DNA of 64,000 bases from Kappaphycus alvarezii (lineage: Eukaryota > Rhodophyta > Florideophyceae > Gigartinales > Solieriaceae). Each line of letters opens with the position of its first letter. The first letter of the stretch is position 1. Below are positions 37,946 through 48,900 of the stretch, in pieces. The notes below the pieces were generated by a model. It ran no database searches. It was not told the DNA's origin and was given only the letters and a program-made list of their open reading frames with translations. Position numbers and translations under genes: made by a program. The DNA lies in NCBI GenBank assembly GCA_002205965.3, contig NADL03000519.1:372001-436000 (forward strand), written 5' to 3'.

Positions 37946-39271
37946 ATGGGCCCAGAGAAGGACTTTGAGAAAGATTTTGGCATGATGAACCCTCTGGTAT
38001 TCGGGCAGGACCAAGACCTCCTATCGTGGAGGAAGAAAGTTGCAAGTTGGGTTGACTTAATCGCAACCGCAGCCGAGAAGGGAGAAGACAAATTCTTCGA
38101 AACGGTATTTCACACACTTGGACGTCAACTATTCGATCGAGGTCTTCGCCAAGCTCAGCAAAGTCTTGTAGATGAAGCGCAAGAGCAAGGAAAAGTCGAT
38201 TACAAGCAGGAAGACCAAGTCAAAGCTGTGGAAGAGATAGTGGACTTGATTGCCCAAAATCCTCTCATCTCTGTGGTTAATCGCCTCATTGATTCCTTCA
38301 ATAAGGTGACTTCTTGCAAGCGCAAGAACGATGAAGACTTGAACCGTTATGTGTCTAGGATTTGTGGACTCGCCGCAGAGCACCTAATGAAAGCAGGCTC
38401 AACCAGTCAATCTCAAATCGGAGAAGTACTGGCAATAACCCTGCTTAATAACGCCTCTCCCTCAGAAGCGTCCCTTACCAATGCCAAGCTCAGATTTATT
38501 TGAATGGCGGAGAAACGAAGCAAGGGAACGGTACGCGCTGAGAAAAAGTTCATGTTGACTTTGGATGAGGCACAAAAGATATCTTTGAGTACCAGAAGGC
38601 TTGCGGTTTCGATTGCAAGAGCCTCTGGGAGTTCCAGCCGTATGGGAAAACTCTCCATCAGGAAAGTGACGGGACGGTTCAATGATATGTGTCGAGACGC
38701 CAAGGCCATCTTCGATAATATTAAGAAACTAAATAGTACTCGAGATGTAGCCAAATCCATTGCTTCCTCTGGTCGCCGTTGCAACCTTAGTCTGGATGAC
38801 GCGGTGGATGTACTCCGCTCTCTTGCTCAAACTACCAACACAACTGAAGCCTCGGTAACAAAGGCTCAAATTGAGTCTGCAGTTGACTATAGAGTTAGAA
38901 GTTTCTTTGGAAGTCAAGAGAATGGTCAACGAGAGTCAAGGATCAGAAACCAGTCAAATCATCGCGCTTTCAACGGAAAGAAGCAGAAGACGTACGGCAA
39001 CGACGGCGATAATTACAAATCCGATCGAGATGGCAGGAGGAAGAAGTCAACAATGCTGGCGGAACTCGTCGGAGAAGCCTGTATGGACTGTGGAAGGAAG
39101 TACCACGCTAGAATTGATTTGAAGTTCCATTGTCCGAGCTATACCACTTTGAAGATTCGAGAAGCAAAAGATCGCCATGATGAAGATTCTGAAAGAAATA
39201 GAATACCTGAAAACTTCAATGGGTACTTTCGTCCGGGTTCCAAGCATTCCAAGGGCAACGGAGTCTGGTAA
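37946..39271 (+). pseudogene. copia gag
   Basis: Capsid-type polyprotein: 442 codons in one frame, broken by a TGA at 38501-38503. The ATG is only three bases after the LTR end. The first part is helical and acidic. Near the C-terminus CMDCGRKYHARIDLKFHC gives a Cys-x2-Cys-x4-His-x8-Cys finger, unlike the usual CX2CX4HX4C knuckle. A basic region (NGKKQKT, RRKKST) precedes it. Gag coats the element RNA in cytoplasmic particles. The stop codon makes this copy defective unless suppressed. Confidence 0.8.
37947..37964 (+). other. Candidate primer binding site, copia
   Basis: TGGGCCCAGAGAAGGACT starts five bases after the LTR and begins with TGG, as expected for pairing with a tRNA 3' CCA. It lies inside the first codons of gag. 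The tRNA was not identified. Confidence 0.4.
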
Positions 39272-39303
39272 GCGGAATCCCTACCAAGTCTGATCTGATA
39301 CCC

Positions 39304-39798
39304 ATGCACAACAACCAGAATCATATCTTGGACGAGGGTTGCCCCCGATCCGTCGGAGGAATTAAGTCGGCAGTAGCGCTGTCTTTAGGGATAGGCATCG
39401 AATTCAAGTTGGAGTCCTTAGATTGTGAGCCATTTTGCCATGGTTATGGACAGAACTGCAGTGACGCAGAGCTCACATTCGGCATATGGAGACTATCTCT
39501 TGAAGATTTGAAATGGAATAAAATCGTTATTCCGTTCTATATCACGAAAGGCGATGGTTCTCTTCTACTTGGAAATTTTGTATTGAGCAAATCGGATGTG
39601 CTCAATTCGCATAAACCTCGTGTTCTCATTATACCTCCAGATGTATTAGAAGGATCGGATAGCAAAATCGTGCTTCCGATCTATGTTACTGAAGGTAGAG
39701 AAACTCGAACTCATCTTCATGTTGTTATGAGCCAAATATCCAAGTTCCAAAGCTACCTTGCGACCCAGTGGGCTTTGCTTAGAACCAATGGATACTAG
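39304..39798 (+). pseudogene. copia protease region
   Basis: 164-codon frame in another phase from gag. ILDEGCPRSVGG near the start is where the aspartic protease active site D-(T/S)-G belongs; here the middle residue is Glu (DEG). GDGSLLLGNFVLSKSDVLN resembles the flap/second half of pepsin-like retroviral proteases. It ends with TAG 39796-39798, after which the same frame runs on into integrase, so the stop is a mutation inside pol. Confidence 0.65.
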
Positions 39799-41085
39799 GC
39801 AGACAGAGGTAGCAAACAATCGCGGTTCATAGAAAGATCTGCGAAAGAGTTCGCTTCAAAACTTCACCTGTACTCGAATTTGCCTCTAAAGGACATGAGG
39901 GATCTCTGTAAACGGGGAGGAGTTCTTTCTCCACTCTTAGAGCAAGCCATAGAAGCTGTCGTGGAAAAGTGCTCCAGCTGCAAGACGACTGTACTTCACC
40001 TTAATGTGGGCAAGGTATCCTTGAAAAGGCCACTTCTAACATTTAACAAGGACATGCAAATCGATTTCATGTACGTGGTTGAATTGAAGAAGTACCCAAT
40101 ACTCCATATGAAAGACCTGGCTTCACGATTATGCAATGCGGTTGCTGTTTCGACCAGAGATGTGGAAGAAGCTGGAAGAATCTTTGAAACTCACTGGATC
40201 GCAGTGAATGGAGCCCCTGAATCAATATCGTTTGATCATGAATTCGACAATGATGATTTTTGCAAGACGTTGCAAAAACATGGCATAAAACCGAAGCCTC
40301 GTCCTGCGAGGAGACATAGCAAAATCGGTTCAGTAGAAAGTACAAACTTTACCCTACGTCAGATGTCACTGCGTATTCTCAAGGATGCAATTCACGAACG
40401 AAACACACGTGTTACTTCGTTCACGGTTCAGGAAATCGTCTCAAGAGCCGTACTTGCAACGAATCTTCTACGTGGAAATAATCGTGTCAGTGCCTTTCAG
40501 CTTGCAAGAGGATACATACCATCTATTCTTGGTCTGCCACAGATTCCAGTGGACTCCGAGTTAGTTGACGCACATTATGAGCTATTTGCATGCCACACGC
40601 TCTCAAAGATGTTGGAATCTCGATCGCTTAATACTGTTCCGTCAAATATTTTGAAGAGAGGAAATCCAGTGTACTTCATTGAGGAGCAAACAGAACATGG
40701 TGTTTGGAACTTGGGTTACGTCCAAAACGCAAAAGAACATTTCGTTGAGCTCACACGGAGCAAATACGGAACCGGGAAACGGCTGAAAGTCGCATACGAG
40801 GACATACGGCTGTACCCACATCCACCATCATCCGTTTTGCAAGAGTTGGGCAGTATCGAGAATTCAGAACTAGGACAAGGCAATCAGATCCCGTTGGATG
40901 AAGAAGTATCATCTATTGCCGCTGCACCTATCATGTCTGCTTCTATACCAAGACCAATACCAGAGACTGAAAAATCTCGAAGCCAAGCGGTCAATGACGG
41001 ACATCGTTCTTCATTGTTCTCGAGTTGTATCGATGACGTCCAGAAAAATCAGATAATCTTTCGCAGTCGTCTTCATTCCTTGTGA
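39799..41085 (+). pseudogene. copia integrase
   Basis: Continues in the frame of the protease. CSSC near 39973 is the second half of the HHCC finger. QIDFMYV, SFDHEFD and GSVESTNFTLRQM carry the three DDE residues of the catalytic core. A region with GNPVYF, VELTRSKYG and an acidic tail follows. Integrase inserts the element cDNA in the nucleus. The core is open over 400 codons, but the upstream TAG and the frame change at about 41082 separate it from the other pol domains. Confidence 0.85.
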
Positions 41086-42793
41086 CTAAGAATAACGCCA
41101 ATCAGGCAACGTTCAAGGATGTCGAATTTGACATAACTCAAAATACTCCAACCAGTCGACCGGACAAAGATGTTGGAACTCTTGCGGATATTACGAAGTT
41201 CACGCAAGAGTTGAAATCACAGAAGCAAACCATGCTTCGGCAAATTCGAAATGCGATTGGTTATGAGCCTGTGACGGAAAGTAGGATCGTTTCAATGGCC
41301 CCAAGGTGGCTTATCGACGAATCTATCCAGAAGGAAAAGTCTAATTACCAGGATAAAAAGGCGTACGAGGAAGTCAATATTAGAAGCCTACCAAGAGATG
41401 CAAATCTAATATCCTCGCATTGTTTCTTCAAAGTCAAAATTAATGGAGAATCAGACAAGTTGAAATTGAAGTGCAGATTGGTTCCACACGGCAACAGTGA
41501 TAAGGAGAAGAATTCCATGCGTAAGGACTCAGCAACGTGTCTATTTCCTGTAATACGGGCTCTTCTTTCTGCTGCAGCGATACTTCGTTTTTCCTTGGCG
41601 ATGATAGACATTTCTGGCGCTTTCCTCTAATCCGGACCGTTGAATCGAATCGTATACGTCCGCTTGCCGAAAAGATGGTCAAAAAACAGCTTCCTCGTGT
41701 GGAAACTGTTCGTCCCCGCCTACAGTCTTGTGGAATCAGGCCGGCTGTGGCAACTCGCAGTTGAAGAATGGATGTTCAGCAGTGGGCTTGAATGAGTTCC
41801 TGAAATGCCACAACTATTTTTGAAACGGGATCCATCTGAAAATTTGCTTCTCATTTTCACCAAAGTTGTAGACGATTTCCTACTTGCCGGCCACGCTCAA
41901 CAGATCCAATATTTCCATGATGCAATTTCTAACCGATTCAAAGTCGGCAGATTCGTTTCTCAGTCGAACCTGGTTTCCAATAGACCCCATATTCTTCAAG
42001 AGACTGATCTCAAAATCACTGTTCCGATGAAGAAATACATGGACACCATTGAAAAAATCGCATTAGACCGTATTAGGAGGAAATATCACGAAGATAAATG
42101 CTCACTGGATGAGATTAAGTCATTCCAAGCACTTGCTGGACAGCTTAATTGGCTTGGGCATGGAGTTCTCAGCCATGCTGCCTTTGTATCGAGTACTTTG
42201 CAGCATTGGACCTCCGATCTGAGAGTGCACCACTTGAGTGAAGCCAATCGCGCTCTCCATGAAATTCGACAGCTCTCGTTGGTTCTCACGTATCGAATGC
42301 CTTCAAATAATGACGTCAACAGCAACGATGCGGCTTACTTAGCCTTCTCTGACGCGAGCCAAGGCAAATCGTCTTACGGCCAAACAGGTTACTTCTCCGG
42401 AATCTTCTTTCCTAACTCTAAGATATTACATGCCATCGACTGGTACAGCTCTAAGCAGGCTCGAGTCTCGTTTTCTTCCATGGGGGCGGAGATACTAGCA
42501 GCCGCAGAGTAAGCTGATCGGGCTGGACTCATGGAATATTGCTTGTCGAAGATGTACGCGGCTGATCGTTCCCTGCCGCTTGTCTTGATAGCTGACTCAC
42601 ATGGACTCTACTCGACCGTCACCACTCTTCACGAAGGTCGCGATTACAGGCTGCGACCAACAGTCGAAAGTTGAGAGACTCCTTTGAGTCAGGAGAAATC
42701 GTTGTTATGCAATGGATAAAGGGCGCCAAAAACATTGCTGATGCCCTGACAAAGAGGAACTTGGGCAACTTTCGCAAACTCATTCAAACCTGA
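41082..42793 (+). pseudogene. copia reverse transcriptase and RNase H
   Basis: A single frame to about 42672, with stops TAA 41628-41630, TGA 41793-41795 and TAA 42510-42512. It carries the copia RT signatures LKLKCRLVPHG, RKDSATCLFPVIR and DISGAFL. VVDDFLL (Asp-Asp at 41871-41876) is the catalytic box. RNase H residues are seen in LAFSDAS, GAEILAAAE, IADSHGLYST and, after a one-base shift, NIADALTKRNLG. Length and order match Ty1/copia pol. This protein copies the element RNA to DNA in the particle. The copy is inactive as read. Confidence 0.9.
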
Positions 42794-43979
42794 GCTCTTG
42801 GAATCTTGGACTCTGATATTCTTCATGAAGCCGAGAGAGTCAAACCAAAAGAGGAAATCGAAACGGATATCCAGTGATTCATTGAGGTCAGATACCATTT
42901 TACGACTGGGTTCCATCCTGAAGGCCACTTAATACCATAAACTTGATACACTACTTGATTATGGACTTGAGTTTCCGTTCAATAATCTTGTATTTCTTCG
43001 TTACAGGTTTGCAAGCTTGATTACATGTGCCACGTTTCTTGAAATAGCCATTAACTGGTGCCGACTTCGAATAATGCACTGTATAGGAGAACCGGTGCAA
43101 TACGTACTCTCTTCGTTGATTCGGATAATTCGTCATGCGGGATATTTGGAACCACTCCAACCAATTGGCCATCTTTTACTTTAATTGAGAATTAATCGAA
43201 TTCTAATTTCCTTCTCACTCTTCTGTCCCAAGGAGATCCACATGTTGAACACGTGTCCACTGTTTGGGGTGTACAGTCTTTTCGCCGAAATCTGCCTCTA
43301 CCGCCTCATCATCTACCAACCAGTGCCGGGAATATTCAGTGCCAGGCGTCTTCCCTGATCCCGTAGACGACACTCTGTCAGTAGGAGGTGACAGTTTGGG
43401 TGACATGTCGCTCCCGCTCGAAGAACCTTTTTCGTCCAGGTCGAATTTTGGGCCTGTCGCGCTGACAAAAATGACATCTGAAGTGTCATCTACAGGAGAA
43501 TTGCTGTCGAACCAGCACAAAGGGAAACCCTAGTAATTTCGAGGGAGTGAAGGGGGTGGTGTCTGAATGCGGGCGTGGGCATTCACAAGGTCTGGATTGT
43601 TGACTGGAAACCTCGGAGAAGACGACATGATTGTTGGACGCTGTGGCTGAAGAAGAACTTCGATTACCGGATATATGTACAACCTCTCGGCGGATCAGGT
43701 GTCGATTGCTTTTGTCAAGTGCGTCATTTGGCAAATATTGCTGAAATCAAAGATGCAGTTTTTTTATTGTTTTTTATGGTGAAGAAATATGTTCGTTCTG
43801 GACCAATAAGAAGAATTTTTTAAGGTGCACTGTACTGCACTTCGCATGGCAAACGGCTAATTTCAATTTAATCGGCCTGCACACTTATTATTTACGTTTC
43901 GTATTATTCAGTTCAAGGATTTCTATTAATTGGGCCTTTTACTGTACAAGGACCGTTTCGGCCCAGTCGGGGGATATAT
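42794..43979 (+). other. copia 3' non-coding region
   Basis: About 1.2 kb between the end of RNase H and the 3' LTR, with only short frames on both strands (for example 43215-43520 minus and 43264-43533 plus). No third gene was recognised. It ends in CAGTCGGGGGATATAT, the probable polypurine tract (43966-43979). Confidence 0.5.
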
Positions 43980-44356
43980 TGTACAGTGTATACTGTACGA
44001 ACGATCTCGGCCAATCACAGGCCACGACAGATCTGACTTGGCAGATCCAATGATTTGTGCCCTAAACAGCCAAGTGGCAGTACTACTGTACTGGGCTCCC
44101 GGTAATACAGTGGCTATCGTCTAATGTATCTGCTATTCTATAGCTATCGAACGACTATATAAGGAAGCCCTCACTGCCCGATCGGAACGTAAGGAGAGAG
44201 GCAGACTTTGGGGGTCGGAGAGAAATATCGACCGTTCTAGTGACTCTATCTACTAAACGACCAAATACGGGACTGCAACTGCATCCCGGGGGACCTTTGT
44301 ACCCGTTCTTTCTGCCTTCCTTTCCCGCCCCCCTCGCTTACAAAGCGCATACTACA
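43980..44356 (+). repeat. 3' LTR, copia element
   Basis: 377 bases, about 97 % identical to the 5' LTR, including the TATA box and the CATACTACA end. Confidence 0.95.
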
Positions 44357-44470
44357 CACAACCTTTATTACTGTACTGTACATATTTAATTACAGTAATA
44401 TACTGTACATACTTTATTACAGTACTGTACGCACTGTATTACAGTACTGTACATTCTGCTACCAATGTCT
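44357..44470. repeat. Palindromic minisatellite, block 6
   Basis: TTATTACAGTACTGTACGCA and related units, directly after the 3' LTR. Confidence 0.8.
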
Positions 44471-44496
44471 TAAAATTAGGTACTGCAGATAGCTGC

Positions 44497-45072
44497 ACTG
44501 AAAAGTAAACTCAGGGATACCTTAGAACCGGGGCCAATAGGCGCAGTGCTACGCCAGCTTGGCACCAGCCCATTGGCCCAAATCGGTAGTTCTACAGCCA
44601 ACGAGCGTAGCGAACTAAAATTGTTTAAGAGCCAATCGCAGCACAGTGCACGCGTGTACTTGGGGCGCATTGGTCGGAACCAAATATTAAAAATTGTTTT
44701 AAAGCAATCGGAGCATAGTTCATGCGTGCACTCGGTGCGGATTGGTCGAAAGAAATTAAAATTTGCTACTTTTTGAAAAATCGCAGCCAATGAGACATGA
44801 GCTTTGCTGCTGCTGATGTTGATGATGCTGAATGTTTTTATTGGCTCTCATTTTGTGGATTTTTGACAGATTTTTCGCAGGCTGTACTCGAAAGGGCTCA
44901 AAGTTGGCGGGACTTGCGTGGCATAATACAGAATGTGCGATTTTGGGTATTTTTTCCTAGATTTACTGTACACTCTAACCTTCTTAATTTGGCGCGCTAC
45001 GTGCGATTTTACCTACTTTTTCAACATTTTACCTAATACTACCCTCCTACTGGCCCCTCTACAGCTAATACA
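44497..45072 (+). repeat. Direct repeat block P, copy 2
   Basis: Homologue of 34797-35302. It has an additional internal repeat of about 70 bases around AATCGCAGCACAGTGCACGC and its variant AATCGGAGCATAGTTCATGC. It ends at the short TIR element. Confidence 0.8.
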
Positions 45073-45200
45073 TCAGAAAATCATTTCCCGCTGATAATTA
45101 CTCGACGCTGAAGCGTTTCCTTCCCATAGAAAAGCGAGATCCCCGCGAAGCGGGGACGAGGTTTTCGGGTCTTGGTCTCCTTTTAATAATGATTAGCTGA
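45073..45200 (+). mobile_element. 128-bp short copy of the hairpin-ended family
   Basis: The ends TCAGAAAATCATT and AATGATTAGCTGA form 13-base inverted repeats with two mismatches. Inside are ACGCTGAAGCGT (45105-45116) and CCCCGCGAAGCGGGG (45141-45155), each able to fold, and CTTTTCTATGGGAAGG in reverse complement. It matches the terminal 130 bases of the copies ending at 33517 and 35303, but in the opposite orientation. Confidence 0.6.
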
Positions 45201-46739
45201 TTTATACATACTGACTGAAAAATATCAGTGAATCCAGTCTATTTATAAAGTAAAATATTATCTATCATCTAGAAAGCAAGCATAATAACTTAGCATTTTT
45301 TCTAAATATTTGAAAGAGCTGGGCCAACAGTAAAAGAGCGAAGAAGATAACTTCTATTAATTCTCTGTTAAATTGTACCTATCATTTATTTTTATCATTC
45401 TCAAGCCTATCAGAAGCTGCAATACGCTGCAGTATAATGTTACGGGTATCAAATTATTAGAAAAAAATACATATGAGTTTCGTCTTGCGGGTCCAGTTTG
45501 TACAAAAATTCGTCTTCAGATTGAATGGTACAGTTATCCATCTTTTGTCACTGCTGAAATAGCCATCACTTTAATTAAAAATATGCGAAAGATGAAACAT
45601 TCTCATTTAAGGAATTATTTTTCTGAATCTTCATATACATGTGGGGCAGTGGACGCTTTCAATTTCAAATTATGGTTATACGTGATCTTCAACCTGAATA
45701 TGGCATGACTACTGATGAGATTAGCTGACTCAGGCACACAAGAGCGAGAAATTACTTTCGTAATTTCGAAGGGTACTACTCACCATTTCGTTATGCATTT
45801 GCAACCACACTTCTTTTCGAATGCGAAACATACATCGCAACAGCCAAGTTTAAATAAATTTCTTCATGTGTTTGCTGGATCTTAGTGGCAAAATTTTTTT
45901 TCGGGCGCTGGGCGAACATTCTTATTGTAGCCTCAAATATTATGCCCAGAACGGCCAGGAAACACACATGAGCCAACTTTATTGTATATTTACTACATTT
46001 AATTAACTCGGAGAAATTTCCGTTGCAGCTTCCATGTATTTTTTTAACTATCATTGAGATAAACCTGCACCATATGTTTTGAAACTGCCCTTTTCAAATC
46101 TACTTGAGTTTAGAATTGATGTCTATTTTCCTTCGGTAATCAGCCCTTCATGGACCTAGGACACAGAATCATTAAAATATATCGGTATTTGTTTTACTAT
46201 CTTTTCATTACTGAATACCTTTTCCATCTCGAAAGCTGAAATAGTATCTGAATCATAGAGGTAATTTGAAATGGGAATGGCTCGAATTGCGTATGTTGTG
46301 TCATAGCTTCAAGTGCATATGTCGTAGCGAGAAGTTTGGGACTGGTTAAGTCCCCTATGTTAAAGTCGTTTCCAGTTTCAGTAACACGTTTAAAAAAACA
46401 TAAATACGTACATTGTCAAGTAAGGCAGTCAAGGAATTCTCAAAACTCATAGAAATATCATCTCTCAATGTTTCTCATTACTTTTCCCCATTCATTTTAC
46501 GCGGCAAAATAAATTTTTCTTTGTAATCCTTTTCTCCTCTTTTTATTTTTTTATTTAGAACTATTTCCCACTTTTACAATTTTTTTTGACTTTTTCTGTT
46601 TTTCTGTTTTTCGTCGACCCCAAACATCTTTTTTCCATAGTCAAGATTTCTTCTTCTAACCTTCACAGTTAATTATCCATTGGAGTCGATATTTACGAGT
46701 TCCCACTGTGAGACTATTTTACACCTAATTTTTGATTCA
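45201..46739. other. AT-rich intergenic; one 111-codon frame
   Basis: 45373-45708 (+) is open for 111 codons, including YEFRLAGPVCTKIRLQIEWY and SHLRNYFSES. No family was recognised, so it may be a remnant or chance. A polypyrimidine stretch lies at about 46500-46640. Nothing else seen. Confidence 0.3.
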
Positions 46740-47630
46740 GCAGGTGTACGAACGTTAACCTGCTGACGATATTCACACCCATCGGATAAGGGCTAAGATT
46801 TATCCAGGGTCCTATAAAAACAACAAATTGCCAATTGAAATCCCTCTGATAGCTGCCTTGCACGGACTTCTCTACTCCCGCCCTGTTTCCAAATTCAGTC
46901 ATCCTCACCCAATAAGCGTCTCCCCTCTATTACCTCTAGGTCCAACAGACGTAGTGGAAAACCTCCGTCGCCAAACAGGAAAGAGCCTGATTGAGCTTCT
47001 AGTCCGTCATGTGGTGTAGATCGAATCAAAGGATACGGCGGGTGGCGACATGGAAGAGGGAGACTGTAAGTCAGAGGATTTCTTCCAGAAAGGAGTGATC
47101 CCGGAACTTTTACACTGAATAAACTATCAAGAAGAGGTTGGGAAGTACTGGGGCTAAGAGGGTGATATCGAACCATTTCATTTGGAAGGACAAAAAACGA
47201 ATGGGATGGATCGGGTGATCCCGACCGTAGATCCGGTTGGAGAGGTGTTAGGAGAGCTTCACTTTTTGCAGAAAGGGGTTGGTTATCGTGATCCATTCAC
47301 GTGTAATTGCAGGGACTACATACGGACCTAAGTTTTCTTGAGAGAAATGTTAGGTTCTGATCTAGGGGACAAAGATTGTAAGAAGCTGATTTATTTCGTT
47401 TCTGTCAAAATATGTTTTGAAAAATTTAATGCGTCTACATAAGTCCTGTGTGTGTTTTCCGGTGTCTTTAGTAGCTTTATCGAGATTTTAGTTTGTAAAA
47501 ACTCCAAGCAAGCTGAATAAATTGATTCCTTCAAGAAAGGGAAAGCTGCTTCCAAGTCAACTTCGAACAAAAAACTTGGATCATCTCTCTAGCCTCTGAG
47601 TGAGGTGCTAGAGCCTGCTTCTTTAGAATT
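46740..47630 (+). repeat. Dispersed repeat B, copy 2
   Basis: Homologue of 10280-11130. Shared segments include CCTATAAAAACAAC, GCACGGACTTC, GGTCCAACAGA, AACAGGAAAG, TTAGGTTCTGATCTAGGGGA, TTTAGTAGCTTTATCGAGAT and CAACTTCGAACAAAAAAC. There is no intact coding sequence. Confidence 0.5.
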
Positions 47631-48199
47631 GGTTACTACAGCAATAACTCTTATTTCACTACCTCTGCTTGCCATTGTCCGTTAGCGCCTATTGTGGCAG
47701 TCCTGTCTTTCACAAAAACTCTAATCTCGAGTAGTTAGAGGTTCTCATTTCCGGTGACGCCATTTTCCACTATCAGTCTCCATTGCGCAACCTTCATAAG
47801 AGAGTCTTGCAGAAACAGAATATTTCTGGTCATGCATCTGCACTGATGTTACAGTCTTCAGCCCTGACAAAGTAAAAAAACATGTCACCCTCACAGCATA
47901 CCCAAGGCCCGCCTTTGATAATTGTCCCAATCAATATAGTGTTGTAGCTTTCGCAAATTTCGAGCGCTCGAAAGAGTGTGATCATGTATGTTATCTAATT
48001 GGACTGATAGTTGCAACTTTGAAGAAAGGTCCACCGTTTTCTTACTGTCAAGGTCATCACATCGATCCCGACGTCCAGCTAAATCAACGCCAGCTGCTGA
48101 TGTTCTTGCAGCTAGCGAAGCTTCTGAAGCTCTTAACCTTGAAGTCGATAATTTAAAATATGTTTGGCTGTGATGTGCAATCAATAGTCATTGTCGACT
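47631..48199. other. Intergenic, nothing recognised
   Basis: Short frames only. It leads into the terminal-box hairpin. Confidence 0.35.
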
Positions 48200-48322
48200 C
48201 GGATATATCTTCCAAGAGTAAAACACCCAAACGTTCCCCCCTTGTCGACTCTAACGATCTGCACTACGAAGGGGGGAAACGTTTGGGAGTTGTACTCTTG
48301 GGAGGTATATCCGATCTATCCC
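48200..48322. repeat. Inverted pair of terminal boxes forming a hairpin
   Basis: Left arm 48200-48240 (CGGATATATCTTCCAAGAGT, then AAAACACCCAAACGTTCCCCC) and right arm 48271-48322 are reverse complements with a few changes, separated by 30 bases. Single arms of the same sequence occur at 3518, 4320, 4410, 48613, 54111, 60504 and 62075. The arrangement looks like two truncated 3' ends of one element inserted head to head. Confidence 0.8.
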
Positions 48323-48395
48323 ATGGTTTTCCAGACAACCATAATCGACTCAAAAAGGGTATACCGACACCGTAATGGGGAAGGAACTACGCTCC

Positions 48396-48437
48396 CTAAA
48401 ATGCTACCTTCAGGCCAGCCATCAAGCAGGCCGCATT
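48396..48437 (-). pseudogene. LINE-like remnant, last residues only
   Basis: Minus strand reads NAACLMAGLKVAF then TAG, equal to the end of the copies at 60060 and 62189. Between this stop and the box arm at 48322 are about 75 bases (for example GGTATACCCTTTTTGAGTCG), shared with those copies, presumably the 3' UTR. Confidence 0.55.
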
Positions 48438-48612
48438 TCCCCACTACGAAGTGTCGTAAAAACGCAATACTGGTGATAAGTCTGTCTGACAAGATGTGAG
48501 CTCAGTAAGGTTCTACAATGAGACGGAAATAGACGTTTCTGTCTGGATAACAGACAAGATATCTTTCTGGCCCCCCTAGTCTCGGAAAATAGCCGTACTA
48601 CATATCTTATCA

Positions 48613-48662
48613 GGGGAGAGGTTTGGGTGTTTTACTTATGGAAGATATATCCGATCTATCCC
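48613..48662 (-). repeat. Terminal box, single arm
   Basis: GGGGAGAGGTTTGGGTGTTT, then TACTTATGGAAGATATATCC and GATCTATCCC, followed by CCAGACAACCACAAT, as in the other copies. Confidence 0.75.
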
Positions 48663-48816
48663 ATAGTTTTCCAGACAACCACAATTCTCTTATCAGTAAA
48701 GCACCCCAATTTCCCCTCTTTGAAAATTAAAACACCCCCCTTTTCCCCCTGAAAGAATACGTACATTAAATTGTCCCACTCCCACACTGTGGAAAGGAGG
48801 TAATCTCTCAAAACAC

Positions 48817-48900
48817 CATTCCAATGAGTCCTTTCGCCAATCGGCCTGCTTGATAGCTAGCCTTATGGTGGCGGAGGCGCACGCGGACAGCACCCGGTAT
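48817..48900 (+). pseudogene. LINE-like remnant, C-terminal piece (+)
   Basis: Plus strand reads HSNESFRQSACLIASLMVAE, similar to RHAA..V.SNAACLMA..K.A of the other copies, then continues without a stop to 48900. Weak but in the right neighbourhood. Confidence 0.3.

Larger units (their letters stand above)
37565..44356 (+). mobile_element. Ty1/copia LTR retrotransposon, full-length, mutated
   Basis: 6.8-kb element with LTRs of 378 and 377 bases (37565-37942 and 43980-44356). They begin TGTACAGTG, end CATACTACA and differ at about 12 positions. The order gag - protease - integrase - RT - RNase H defines Ty1/copia. The coding region has nonsense codons at 38501, 39796, 41628, 41793 and 42510 and a few frame changes (39271-39304, about 41082, about 42672). 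A 1.1-kb non-coding segment precedes the 3' LTR. No clear target duplication is seen (ATTGT on the left, CACAA on the right). Both flanks are the same minisatellite. Confidence 0.95.

Noticed and set aside
43215..43533. Opposed 101- and 89-codon frames before the copia 3' LTR as an extra gene
   Set aside because: They overlap on opposite strands, show no motif, and lie in the 3' non-coding part of the element.
37565..44356. Target-site duplication for the copia element
   Set aside because: The bases next to the LTRs (ATTGT on the left, CACAA on the right) do not match; recombination within the flanking array may have removed it.
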